From contig JAHCHW010000002.1 in NCBI GenBank assembly GCA_026129525.1, positions 248,001 through 312,000 on the forward strand: a stretch of DNA of 64,000 bases. Reading direction: 5' to 3'. Positions within the stretch are counted from its first letter, which is position 1; each line of letters starts with the position of its first letter. This DNA comes from Chitinophagales bacterium. Lineage in GTDB: Bacteria; Bacteroidota; Bacteroidia; Chitinophagales; LD1. A program made the position numbers and the translations under genes. The notes under the pieces were generated by a model that ran no database searches, was not told the DNA's origin, and saw nothing but the letters and a program-made list of their open reading frames with translations. Shown piece after piece: positions 26,429-34,985 of the stretch.

Positions 26429-28963
26429 ATGAAGAGAAGTTGTTTAGCCTGTTTGCTTATTGGTTCATTGTTTGGAAATTGGAATTTAAGATTTGGTTAT
26501 TCTGAAGTAAGGCACTGGTTATACCGCAGTTTTAACTTAATGACTTTACTGCTGTTTATAGTTACTCAAGCGAATGCAAAGTATTACACCATCTCCGGCA
26601 ATGTGTTTAATGCACAAACTAACGAACCCGTTTACAACATTTTAGTAGAGTTAGAGCCGCAGGAAACCAAAACAAGAACCGACAGCACAGGTGCATTTGC
26701 ATTCCACAACCTTTACCCGGGCAAATACAGGGTAGTTTTCAAAAGTATGATGTATGAACGCAAAGTAGTTGCTGTTGAAGTTACGAACGGGCATATTCAG
26801 TTGGACAGTGTTTTGGTAACGCCTTTTGTTCGCCAGCTTACCGAGGTAACGGTGCAAGGTGAACAACAAAATTTTGGAGTTACGAGATTAAGAAGCGTTG
26901 ATGGTGTAGCTATTTACGATGGCAAAAAAAACGAAGTGATATTGATGCAGAGCATGAACGCCAATTTGGCTGTGAATTGCTCGCGCCAAATTTTTAGTAA
27001 AGTGCCTGGCATCAATATTTGGGAGAGCGATGCTGCCGGTTTGCAAATTGGTATCGCAGCCCGTGGGCTTGACCCGAACAGAACTTCCAACTTCAACACC
27101 CGGCAAAACGGATATGATATGAGTGCCGATGCACTTGGCTATCCCGATGCATATTATGTGCCACCCTCCGAAGCGGTGGAACGCATTGAAGTAGTGCGCG
27201 GTGCGGCTTCGTTGCAATACGGTCCGCAGTTTGGCGGTATGTTGAATTATGTATTACAGCGCGCACCGCTTGATAAAAAAATAGAGTGGACTTCGTTTAC
27301 CACCGCAGGCGCTTACAAATTGGTGAACACATTCAACAGCATTGGCGGCACACTAAAGTGTTTTAATTACTACGGCTATTACAACTACAAGCAAGGAGAA
27401 AGCTGGCGGCCTAATGGCGGTTATCAATTACATAATGCTTTTGCCAACATCGGTTATCAGTGCAGCGAAAAATTAGCGTTACATGCCGAATATACTTTCA
27501 GCCAATACACCGCACAACAAAGTGGCGGATTGACAGATGCGCAGTTTAACAACAATCCTAAAGTATCGTTACGCAATCGAAACTGGTTTGCTACACAATG
27601 GAACATACTTGCGCTATCTGCCACATACAAGCACAATGCGTTTCATCAACTCAATATGCGCGTGTGGGGTTTTCTGGGTTCACGCAATGCAGTAGGCTAT
27701 CTCGGGCCGGCTAATCGTAGCGATGATAAAAGCAAGAACCGTGATTTGATTGCAGACAAATACAAAAACCTTGGAGCAGAAGCACGCTACTTGTGGAAGT
27801 ATTACATCAAAAAAAGTTTGAGTTCGTTGTTGGTGGGGGCACGTTTTTATACCGGAGTTACCCAAAAGCAACAGGGGTTTGCCGATAATGGTAAAGGTGC
27901 AGATTTCACTTTTGCAGCAGATAGTTTACGCAGCAGCAGTTACCAATTTCCGGGAATGAATGTGGCGCTGTTTGCGGAGAATGTTTTTAATATTTCCAAC
28001 ATAGTAAAAATTACACCGGGCATTCGCTACGAACATATCAGCACCAAGGCAAATGGTTTTTATAAACAAGTGCAAAACGAAATAGTGAGCGAAAATGCGG
28101 TGAACGAAAGCCGCAGTTTTAGCCGCAATTTTGTGTTGTTGGGTTTGGGGGTGAGTTACAATGTGTGGAAGGAAACTGAACTCTATGCTAACTTTTCGCA
28201 AAACTATCGCGGCATTACGTTTACCGATATGCGTGTTGTTCGCATCAGTCAAATCATAAACCCCGATTTGAAAGATGAAAACGGCTATAATATGGACTTG
28301 GGCTATCGTGGCGAAATAGGCAACTGGTTAAGCTTTGATGTAAGTGGCTATTGGCTGCAATACAATAACCGCATCGGGCAAATACAAATGGTGGACAGCG
28401 CTTATAATATTTACCGCTACACCACTAACGTGGGCACTACCCGCAGCATAGGCGCTGAACTTTATACCGAAGTTGATTTTTTATCCGCAGCAAAAATTTC
28501 AAAACGCGCTGGCAACCTTTCACTCTTTGTAAGTGGCGGCTACACCAATGCCGTGTATGTGAAATCACCTTACAACAATGTTATTGGCAACTCGTTGGAA
28601 TTTGCTCCTCAACTAACCTTGCGAAGCGGTATTACTTATCGCTATCAAAAATTCAGCACCACCATTCAGGGTGCGTTTACTTCCAAACAATACACCGATG
28701 CTACCAATGCCGAGTTTACACCTACCGCAGTAAATGGCGCTATACCTGCGTATTTTGTATTGGATTGGAGTGCGAAGTTTGCCATCAAATGTGTGCAGAT
28801 AGGTGCAGGTATCAACAACTTCACCAATAATAAATATTTTACCCGCAGAGCAGTGAGTTATCCCGGTCCCGGTATTATTCCTGCCGAGCCACTTACTTTT
28901 TATGTAACAGTGGGGGTAAAATTGAATGAGAAAGTAAAGGAGTTAAACTTCAATACATTTTAA
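26429..28963 (+). CDS. TonB-dependent outer-membrane receptor, FecA-like
   Basis: This protein of up to 844 residues has a carboxypeptidase-regulatory-like beta domain after the signal (YTISGNVFNAQTNEPVYNIL, 20 residues). The plug domain (about 160-280) contains GLQIGIAARGLDPNRTSNF, NGYDMSADALGYPDAYY and EAVERIEVVRGAASLQYGPQ. A 22-strand barrel follows, ending in the aromatic-rich LTFYVTVGVKLNEK. The NGYDMSADALGYP-type plug is like FecA, the ferric citrate receptor, so ferric-chelate uptake is likely. The first 37 residues are odd for a signal; the ATG at 26540 (MTLLLFIVTQANA) is an alternative start. Energised by TonB. Confidence 0.9.
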   Translation: MKRSCLACLLIGSLFGNWNLRFGYSEVRHWLYRSFNLMTLLLFIVTQANAKYYTISGNVFNAQTNEPVYNILVELEPQETKTRTDSTGAFAFHNLYPGKYRVVFKSMMYERKVVAVEVTNGHIQLDSVLVTPFVRQLTEVTVQGEQQNFGVTRLRSVDGVAIYDGKKNEVILMQSMNANLAVNCSRQIFSKVPGINIWESDAAGLQIGIAARGLDPNRTSNFNTRQNGYDMSADALGYPDAYYVPPSEAVERIEVVRGAASLQYGPQFGGMLNYVLQRAPLDKKIEWTSFTTAGAYKLVNTFNSIGGTLKCFNYYGYYNYKQGESWRPNGGYQLHNAFANIGYQCSEKLALHAEYTFSQYTAQQSGGLTDAQFNNNPKVSLRNRNWFATQWNILALSATYKHNAFHQLNMRVWGFLGSRNAVGYLGPANRSDDKSKNRDLIADKYKNLGAEARYLWKYYIKKSLSSLLVGARFYTGVTQKQQGFADNGKGADFTFAADSLRSSSYQFPGMNVALFAENVFNISNIVKITPGIRYEHISTKANGFYKQVQNEIVSENAVNESRSFSRNFVLLGLGVSYNVWKETELYANFSQNYRGITFTDMRVVRISQIINPDLKDENGYNMDLGYRGEIGNWLSFDVSGYWLQYNNRIGQIQMVDSAYNIYRYTTNVGTTRSIGAELYTEVDFLSAAKISKRAGNLSLFVSGGYTNAVYVKSPYNNVIGNSLEFAPQLTLRSGITYRYQKFSTTIQGAFTSKQYTDATNAEFTPTAVNGAIPAYFVLDWSAKFAIKCVQIGAGINNFTNNKYFTRRAVSYPGPGIIPAEPLTFYVTVGVKLNEKVKELNFNTF

Positions 28964-28965
28964 AT

Positions 28966-29106
28966 ATGAAAGCTGATCTTAAACAACTATGTGAAACCAC
29001 CTGTGTGGTAAAACAGCTTTGGAGCAAAATCTCTTTGCCTAAAAAAAACAAGTGTTGTAAAAGTTACAGAGAAGGCAAGCAGTGTAAGAAGTGTCCTAAA
29101 CGTTAA
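28966..29106 (+). CDS. 46-residue cysteine-rich peptide at the end of the metal-uptake operon
   Basis: The ATG lies 2 bp after the receptor stop codon. The 46-residue product begins MKADLKQLCETTCVVKQLW and ends KCCKSYREGKQCKKCPKR. It has seven Cys and a strongly basic C-terminal half with CC-x5-GKxCxxCP spacing. There is no signal peptide or hydrophobic segment. The tight spacing and the regular Cys pattern argue for a real gene. A role in metal binding or as a metal chaperone is inference; I know no characterised family. Confidence 0.65.
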   Translation: MKADLKQLCETTCVVKQLWSKISLPKKNKCCKSYREGKQCKKCPKR

Positions 29107-29182
29107 AACCAACAAAATTGTTTCCGGAACTCCGCGATTCCTTATTCCAACCCAATTAAAGATGCGCTATTATTGCCAATAA

Positions 29183-29323
29183 ATGGAAACACCTCCCAAC
29201 AACAGTAAATGGAAACTCTGGCTAAAGCGGGCAGGTATGTTGGGCTTCCTGTTTTTTCTTATTAAAGGCTTGGCATGGATTGGCGTAGCTATAGCTGTTT
29301 ATTTCGGTCTGTTTAATAAGTAA
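29183..29323 (+). CDS. 46-residue single-helix membrane protein
   Basis: The reading frame encodes 46 residues: a polar, Trp/Lys-rich start (KWKLWLKRAG) and one membrane helix (MLGFLFFLIKGLAWIGVAIA, 20 residues). The tail is short. The WLKRxGxxGFLFFLxKG pattern looks like a small protein that recurs in Bacteroidota, but this is from memory and unverified. It stands 76 bp after the Cys-rich peptide and before the exporter gene. Confidence 0.5.
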   Translation: METPPNNSKWKLWLKRAGMLGFLFFLIKGLAWIGVAIAVYFGLFNK

Positions 29324-29387
29324 TAAGATTATACTGCGGACAGGAAGTAACTTTCACTTTCCAACACTTCTCTACATTCGCGCTGTT

Positions 29388-30284
29388 TTGAAAAGTGCAA
29401 CCCTTACCTCAGTTCCCGAAAGCATAAGATATATGCTTATGAGTACTTTCTTCTTTGCACTCATGAACGTATTTATTAAAAAAGTAGGACACATACCTGC
29501 TATGGAAATTGTGTTTTTCCGCTGTTTTGTATCACTGTTGCTTTGTGTAGCGCTGCTTTATAAACAAGGTGTAGGCTGGAGAGGCAGCAACCGCAAATTA
29601 CTTTTGGCACGCGGCATTTTCGGCACTATTGCTCTTTATACGTTCTTTATTACCCTTCGCGAAATGCCCCTTGGCACAGCGGTAACTATTCAATATTTGT
29701 CGCCTGTGTTTACCACCATAATCGCTATTTTTTTGCTGAAAGAGTACGTTCATAATTTGCAGTGGTTATTCTTTCTGTTATCCTTTTCGGGTATTGTTTT
29801 TATAAAGGGATTTGATAGCCGTGTTTCAATACTTATGCTGGGCATAGGCATAGTTTCCGCTATTGCTTCGGCTTTTGCATACAACATGGTACGAAGCTTG
29901 AAAGAAAAAGAACATGCCGTAGTAGTGGTCTTGCATTTTCAGTTGATAGGTACAATTGCTGGTTTGTTTTTTTCAATTTTCAATTGGAAGATGCCCGTTG
30001 GGTGGGACTGGTTTTACCTGCTGCTGATTGGCGTGTTTACTCAACTTGGGCAAATAAATCTTACCAAGGCATTGCAAATGGAAAAGATTGCCAACGTATC
30101 TATTCTGAATTATTTGGGGGTGGTGTATGCGTTGTTGTTCGGTTACATGTTTTTTGATGAACATTATGAACCGGTGGCACTTGTCGGAATAGCATTAGTA
30201 TTGTGCGGAGTGGTGCTCAACTATTTTTATACCCGTAGCAAATCAACTCCGGTTATTGAAGAACTTACCAATGTGGACGAATGA
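29388..30284 (+). CDS. EamA-type DMT superfamily transporter
   Basis: This 298-residue inner-membrane protein has ten predicted helices in two EamA repeats (about 10-140 and 155-285). Signature segments are FFALMNVFIKKVGHIPAMEI, RGIFGTIALYTFFITL and LGTAVTIQYLSPVFTTIIA. Members export or import small metabolites such as amino acids, and the substrate cannot be told. The listed start is TTG; the ATG at 29433 (MLMSTFFF) is an alternative but cuts into the first helix. The last four bases overlap the following methyltransferase start (ATGA). Confidence 0.88.
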   Translation: MKSATLTSVPESIRYMLMSTFFFALMNVFIKKVGHIPAMEIVFFRCFVSLLLCVALLYKQGVGWRGSNRKLLLARGIFGTIALYTFFITLREMPLGTAVTIQYLSPVFTTIIAIFLLKEYVHNLQWLFFLLSFSGIVFIKGFDSRVSILMLGIGIVSAIASAFAYNMVRSLKEKEHAVVVVLHFQLIGTIAGLFFSIFNWKMPVGWDWFYLLLIGVFTQLGQINLTKALQMEKIANVSILNYLGVVYALLFGYMFFDEHYEPVALVGIALVLCGVVLNYFYTRSKSTPVIEELTNVDE

Positions 30285-31612
30285 ATTATCCTGCTCCGTT
30301 TATTGATAGAATGGTAAGCTTGCTTGGGAAAGAAGCAAAGGATTTCTTTTCGTCACTCCAACAGGATCCCCCTGTTTCTGTACGCATCAATCCGTTTAAA
30401 CCCGTTGTTGTTTTCAACGGTAGTGAAAACATTCCTTGGGCAGAAAGGGGAAGATATTTGCCCACACGCCCTTCATTCACTTTCGACCCACATTTTCACG
30501 CAGGAGCATATTATGTGCAAGAGGCAAGTTCAATGTTCTTGGAGCAGGCATGGAAAGTAATCAACAAGGGGAATAAACCGCTTCGCGTATTAGATTTATG
30601 TGCAGCACCCGGTGGCAAATCAACTCATTTGCTTTCGCTGATGAATGACGATAGCCTTTTGGTAAGCAACGAAGTAATTGCTAACCGCAATGCCATTTTG
30701 CGCGAGAACATTGCCAAATGGGGAGTTGCCAATGTTGCCGTAACTCAAAACAAACCGCAGGATTTCGAAAAACTTCAAAACTATTTCGACATTGTACTGA
30801 TAGATGCACCATGCAGCGGTGAAGGTCTGTTTCGTAAAGATGCCGATGCCGTAAATGAGTGGAGCGAGAAAAACGTAAGCAAGTGCAGTGTGCGGCAAGC
30901 TGAGATAATTCAATCAGCTATGCAATGTTGCCGCACAGGCGGACATGTTATTTACAGCACTTGCACTTACGAACTAGAAGAAAATGATTGTATAGTTGAA
31001 CTGATGTTGCAAAACGGATTTGAGCGTGTGCTTATCCCGAACATTGCGGATGGCATCGTATCAACGAAGTATGGCTACCAGTTCTACCCGCACAAAATAA
31101 TGGGCGAAGGTTTTTATATGGCGGTAGTTACAAAAAAGCAAGAGGATGATATAGTTGCTGAAAGTAAAAACAAAAGCTACCGCAACAATCCTTCCTTTAC
31201 ATCTATTGCCGCTACATACTTAGATTGTCCCGATAAATTTTTGTTTATCGAAAAGAACAATCAACTGTATGCCTTTCCTGAACGCGTCATGCAGTTATAT
31301 CAACCGATAGCGGTTAATCTTTATGTAAGGCAGGCGGGTATTTTGCTCGGAACCATAAAAGGAAATGATTTTACGCCTTCACACGAACTTGCACTCAGTG
31401 TTCATGTTCGAAACAACTTGCCTTTTGTTGAACTCAATTACGATGAAGCCATCATGTATCTGCGTTGCGAAAGCCTACGATTAAACACAACGTTGCGCGG
31501 TTGGGTGCTTGCCCGTTATCAAGGATTAAATTTGGGTTGGATGAAACTGATGGAGGGAAGAATAAATAACTACTACCCCAAAGAATGGCGCATCCGAAAA
31601 CAGAAAAGCTAA
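30281..31612 (+). CDS. RsmF/NOP2/Sun-type 16S rRNA m5C methyltransferase
   Basis: This 443-residue SAM-dependent enzyme methylates cytosine C5 in RNA. Motif I is RVLDLCAAPGGKSTHLLSL (about 106-124). The two catalytic cysteines are in IDAPCSGEGLFRKD (motif IV) and YSTCTYELEEN (motif VI). The C-terminal 130 residues form the RNA-binding tail typical of RsmF-like proteins of this length. Coupled by an ATGA overlap to the DMT transporter. The exact target (C1407 in E. coli RsmF) is assumed from the family, not shown. Confidence 0.9.
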   Translation: MNYPAPFIDRMVSLLGKEAKDFFSSLQQDPPVSVRINPFKPVVVFNGSENIPWAERGRYLPTRPSFTFDPHFHAGAYYVQEASSMFLEQAWKVINKGNKPLRVLDLCAAPGGKSTHLLSLMNDDSLLVSNEVIANRNAILRENIAKWGVANVAVTQNKPQDFEKLQNYFDIVLIDAPCSGEGLFRKDADAVNEWSEKNVSKCSVRQAEIIQSAMQCCRTGGHVIYSTCTYELEENDCIVELMLQNGFERVLIPNIADGIVSTKYGYQFYPHKIMGEGFYMAVVTKKQEDDIVAESKNKSYRNNPSFTSIAATYLDCPDKFLFIEKNNQLYAFPERVMQLYQPIAVNLYVRQAGILLGTIKGNDFTPSHELALSVHVRNNLPFVELNYDEAIMYLRCESLRLNTTLRGWVLARYQGLNLGWMKLMEGRINNYYPKEWRIRKQKS

Positions 31613-31614
31613 AA

Positions 31615-32280
31615 CTACTCGACACTTTCCAACTCAGCCGATGACACCTCTACGCTGCTTTTATTGCGTTTGAACGTGGTGCGGTAAACCATATCCCAAA
31701 ACATATTGCTTACACCAAAACCATTATCGGGGTCTTGGTAATGATGTATCATGTGGTGCTGCTTCAACTCTAACCAGAATTTGCTTTTAAAATTGGCGTG
31801 ATGCAGTGCATAGTGGGTCATATCATACATCAGGTAGCCGATAACAAAACCCACAAAGAACGGAGCGACAAACACGGGACCAAGAATCAGTTTAAATGAA
31901 AAATAAAAAAGCAGTGCAAGCGGAATACTTACCGCAGGCACCATTACCAAACGTTTACTATCGCGCGGGTAATCGTGATGCACACCATGAAACATAAAAT
32001 GAATTTGCTTGCCTAGTTTTCCGGGAGGCATCCAGTGAAAAACAAAACGGTGAAGGTTGTATTCGGTAAATGTCCACACCAACAAACCCAACACAATCAG
32101 CAGAACTATGTAGAGCATACCTATGTGCATAACGAAAACCGATTGATAGAGATAATACAGTATAACCGGAACAAAAATGAAAAGCGGCACCTTATAATCT
32201 ACCCGACTGAAAAAATCCATCCAATCGGAGGTAAACATTCGAACCGACTCATCTTTGTTTGAAATGAAATGTTTTGCCAT
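31615..32280 (-). CDS. Sterol desaturase/fatty acid hydroxylase family protein
   Basis: This protein of about 221 residues has four membrane helices and the eight-histidine di-iron motif: HRFVFH, HGVHHDYP, HYALHH and HHMIHHYQDP. The layout resembles FA2H-type fatty-acid 2-hydroxylases, which hydroxylate acyl chains of sphingolipids or related lipids. The start chosen is the ATG beginning MAKHFISNKDES; an earlier in-frame ATG adds 24 residues with no clear role. It neighbours a lipid kinase on the same strand, so a lipid-modifying pair is possible. The stop lies 2 bp from the convergent methyltransferase stop. Confidence 0.88.
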   Translation of the reverse strand: MAKHFISNKDESVRMFTSDWMDFFSRVDYKVPLFIFVPVILYYLYQSVFVMHIGMLYIVLLIVLGLLVWTFTEYNLHRFVFHWMPPGKLGKQIHFMFHGVHHDYPRDSKRLVMVPAVSIPLALLFYFSFKLILGPVFVAPFFVGFVIGYLMYDMTHYALHHANFKSKFWLELKQHHMIHHYQDPDNGFGVSNMFWDMVYRTTFKRNKSSVEVSSAELESVE

Positions 32281-32359
32281 CACCGCAAACTTTCGGCTGC
32301 AAGTTAAAGATTTAAGAAATTGAGAAAAAGATAATTTACTGTATGTGAACAACTCTTTG

Positions 32360-33283
32360 TTAGCAAAGAAATCTTACGGCAGCGGAAACTACGCTAACTT
32401 TCATAGGCGAGTAGCCAATAAACTCTCCATCCATATCAATGGCTAACGGTCCAGCGGGCGATTCAATGTAAACTTCTTTAGCGGTTTTGTAATGCAGATC
32501 CGGATGCGAAATTCTGCGACACTTTTGCACATCGCCTAAATTCTTGATGTAATCGAACAACGAAATTTCTCCCAAAACAACTACTGAAAACTCTCCATCA
32601 TCAGCAACGGCATCAGGGGCAATGCCCAAACCGCTGCCAAAGTATTTGCCGTTGGCTATAATGAAGTTCATAATGTTTCCTTCGTAACTAAAACTATTTG
32701 CCTTTGCCTTTATCGGTTGGTTTTTGTAAGTAAGCAGAGTAGTAAGTATAGCGCGTTGGTAGGTAAGCGTAGCGCCCATCCATTTTGAATATCGGCTTAG
32801 GCGCTCTGCCACTACTCCACCCATACCTACATCGGTAATGTTGATAAAATGACGCGTTTGCTTTTCGCTTGCTTTGTTGAAATACTCCACCAATCCAAGG
32901 TCAATTGTTTTGTAGGAGTCGCTTTCAATCAATCTCTTTAATCCTTCGGCATCTTTAGGGGCGTTTACCGTTTTTACAAAATCGTTGCCGGTTCCCATGG
33001 GTAACACGCCCATGCGGATGATCTTCCATACATCGCTGCTTAAAGTTTGTTTGGCTTTCATTAAGCCATTCGCCACTTCATTCAAACTTCCATCGCCCCC
33101 TACACAAACAATATGAGTGCAGCCTTCGGCAACAGCTTGTTGTGCAAGCATAACGGAGTGCCCGGCATTTTCGGTTACATAACTTTTAAGTTGATGCGAT
33201 GCACCGAATGTTTGCTGTAAGCCGTTAAAAATGCACTGATGATTGCTGATTCTTCCGTGAAAGATAAACGCGATAGTTGGCAT
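32360..33283 (-). CDS. Diacylglycerol kinase family lipid kinase
   Basis: This 307-residue kinase of the DagK/YegS/sphingosine kinase fold has the nucleotide-binding motif VGGDGSLNEVANGLM (about 80-94) and GVLPMGTGNDFVKTV. The C-terminal beta domain has IAPDAVADDGEFSVVVLG and IDMDGEFIG. It would phosphorylate diacylglycerol or a sphingoid or ceramide-like lipid at the inner membrane. It is probably cotranscribed with the fatty-acid hydroxylase gene downstream (79 bp gap) and diverges from the ABC permease gene. Confidence 0.92.
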   Translation of the reverse strand: MPTIAFIFHGRISNHQCIFNGLQQTFGASHQLKSYVTENAGHSVMLAQQAVAEGCTHIVCVGGDGSLNEVANGLMKAKQTLSSDVWKIIRMGVLPMGTGNDFVKTVNAPKDAEGLKRLIESDSYKTIDLGLVEYFNKASEKQTRHFINITDVGMGGVVAERLSRYSKWMGATLTYQRAILTTLLTYKNQPIKAKANSFSYEGNIMNFIIANGKYFGSGLGIAPDAVADDGEFSVVVLGEISLFDYIKNLGDVQKCRRISHPDLHYKTAKEVYIESPAGPLAIDMDGEFIGYSPMKVSVVSAAVRFLC

Positions 33284-33348
33284 AGTGCGAACGATTAACA
33301 GCTAATGTATAACAAGAAATAAGAAACGTACACTGAAATAATGCGCCT

Positions 33349-34695
33349 TTGATGCAAGCCATAAAACAACTCCCGTTTTCAAATACATTTGCCGCCAAGT
33401 ATATGTTTAAACTATACTCAGCCGTTAAGAAAGATTTGCTGATACTGCTGCGCGATAAGGCGGGGCTGGCGGTAATGTTTGCTATGCCGGTGCTACTGGT
33501 GATAGTTATTACGGGTATTCAGAACAGCACATTTGAAATGGTAAACAACAATCGCGTGCCGCTCTTGCTTTGCAATCGCGATGGAGAGGAAGGTAGTTTG
33601 CAGTTGGTGCAATCGCTGCAAAAAATTGGGATGTTCCGTATAACGCTTGCAGATTCATCAGTAAGCAACGAACAACTGACTAAACAAATGCACCAAACAG
33701 ATGCGGTAGTGGCGGTAGTTATCCCTCACGGTTTTTCAAAAGTTGTAAAGGCAAAAGCTAAATCAGTTACCGAAAAGGCACTTGCCGAATTTGGCATTGA
33801 GGCACAAACTGATTTAGAGAAACGCAACGATTCTATTCAGCAGTTGCCCGTAACTATATTTTACAATCCGGTGTTGGAAGAAGCTTTTCGCCTTTCGGTG
33901 CAAGGGGCACTAAAAAGCGCTCAACAGTTTACCGAAAACCGGCAAATACTTCAGGAACTTTATGTAGCTATCAATCATAAGCCCCTGCCCGAAAGTTTAG
34001 AAACCGAAATGTTGCAAAACAGTTCGGTTGCCATTGCTGAAATACCTGTAGCTAAAGACGGTAGCAGTAAAATTCCAAATGCCACCCAACACAATGTTCC
34101 GGCATGGACCATCTTTGCCATGTTTTTTATTGTAGTGAGTTTAAGCACAGGCATAGTAAAAGAAAAACTGAGCGGCAGTTTCGTTCGTCTTAAAACCTTA
34201 CCAAGTAATTATTGGCTGCTTATCCTCGCCAAACAAATCACCTATATTCTTGTTACTATGGCACAGGTGGTGGTCATATTTTCCATAGGTGTTTGGTGTT
34301 TTCCGGCATTGGACCTGCCAAAGTTGGTATTGCCTGCTAATCTTTTAAGTTTGCTTTTAGTGTCGGTGGTGTGCGGCTGGTGTGCGGTAAGTTATGGAGT
34401 AATGATTGGTGTGTTTGCCAAAACAATGGAGCAGGCAATAGGGTTTGGGGCGGTTTCGGTAGTAATACTGGCTGCTATAGGCGGAATAGTGGTGCCGTCA
34501 TTTGCCATGCCGGAATCGTTAAAGCCGCTTATGTTAGCTTCGCCCATGCACTGGTGTATGGAAGCCTACCACACTGTTTTTACGGGCAGCGGTTATTTGA
34601 GAGATGCCATGCCTGCTTTGTTGCCGGTGATAATTATAATAGGACTGATGCAGGCAACAGCAGCGCTCGGATTAAGAAAACAACATTTAATTTGA
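33349..34695 (+). CDS. ABC-2 type transporter permease
   Basis: This 448-residue permease has one N-terminal helix (AGLAVMFAMPVLLVIVITGI, about 40-60) and a large extracytoplasmic part (about 60-255). A five-helix C-terminal bundle follows with LSTGIVKEKLSGSFVRLKTL and the conserved PLMLASPMHWCMEAYH. This is the ABC2_membrane_3 layout. No ATP-binding subunit is encoded in the window. A later ATG (MFKLYSAVKKD, 33403) is a possible start. It is 14 bp before the ACP gene, and such permeases are usual members of aryl-polyene/flexirubin-type clusters. Confidence 0.87.
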   Translation: MMQAIKQLPFSNTFAAKYMFKLYSAVKKDLLILLRDKAGLAVMFAMPVLLVIVITGIQNSTFEMVNNNRVPLLLCNRDGEEGSLQLVQSLQKIGMFRITLADSSVSNEQLTKQMHQTDAVVAVVIPHGFSKVVKAKAKSVTEKALAEFGIEAQTDLEKRNDSIQQLPVTIFYNPVLEEAFRLSVQGALKSAQQFTENRQILQELYVAINHKPLPESLETEMLQNSSVAIAEIPVAKDGSSKIPNATQHNVPAWTIFAMFFIVVSLSTGIVKEKLSGSFVRLKTLPSNYWLLILAKQITYILVTMAQVVVIFSIGVWCFPALDLPKLVLPANLLSLLLVSVVCGWCAVSYGVMIGVFAKTMEQAIGFGAVSVVILAAIGGIVVPSFAMPESLKPLMLASPMHWCMEAYHTVFTGSGYLRDAMPALLPVIIIIGLMQATAALGLRKQHLI

Positions 34696-34709
34696 ACAGA
34701 AACGAACAA

Positions 34710-34985
34710 ATGGATAGAGAACAGGAAAAACTTCAACTGAAGCAACATATCATTAAGTATTTGAACCTGCTGCATGTTACACCCGAAGAGATTACGGACG
34801 ATATGCCTATGTTCCGCGAGGGACTTGGTTTAGATTCCATTGATTCGATTGAAATGGTAGTAATGATGGAGCGCGAATACGGTTTAAAGATAGAGAACCC
34901 CAAGGATGGCAGAAAAATCCTGCACAACATCAACAGCATGATGGAGTTTATTGAACAGGGCAGAGCGAAGTTGAACAGTCAATGA
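34710..34985 (+). CDS. Acyl carrier protein
   Basis: This 91-residue protein has the phosphopantetheine attachment site GLGLDSIDSIEMVVMMER, Ser43 being the modified residue. Helices I, II and III of the ACP fold can be followed. The DSID context (rather than DSLD) is seen in dedicated carrier proteins for secondary lipids and polyenes rather than in the main fatty-acid AcpP. The start is the ATG at MDREQEK; a long upstream frame inside the permease gene is not coding. Its stop overlaps the ketosynthase start (ATGA). Confidence 0.92.
   Translation: MDREQEKLQLKQHIIKYLNLLHVTPEEITDDMPMFREGLGLDSIDSIEMVVMMEREYGLKIENPKDGRKILHNINSMMEFIEQGRAKLNSQ

Noticed and set aside
26390-26540. Possible repeat-derived junction between HTTM and the TonB receptor, with CAATTATCAATGACCAAAC-type words
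   Set aside because: The text looks like low-complexity AT-rich spacer common in Bacteroidota, but there is no clear palindrome or second copy in the window to support calling an element.
34371-34709. Long N-terminal extension of the ACP reading frame
   Set aside because: It overlaps the C-terminal helices of the permease gene in another frame. The ACP fold starts at the ATG at 34710.
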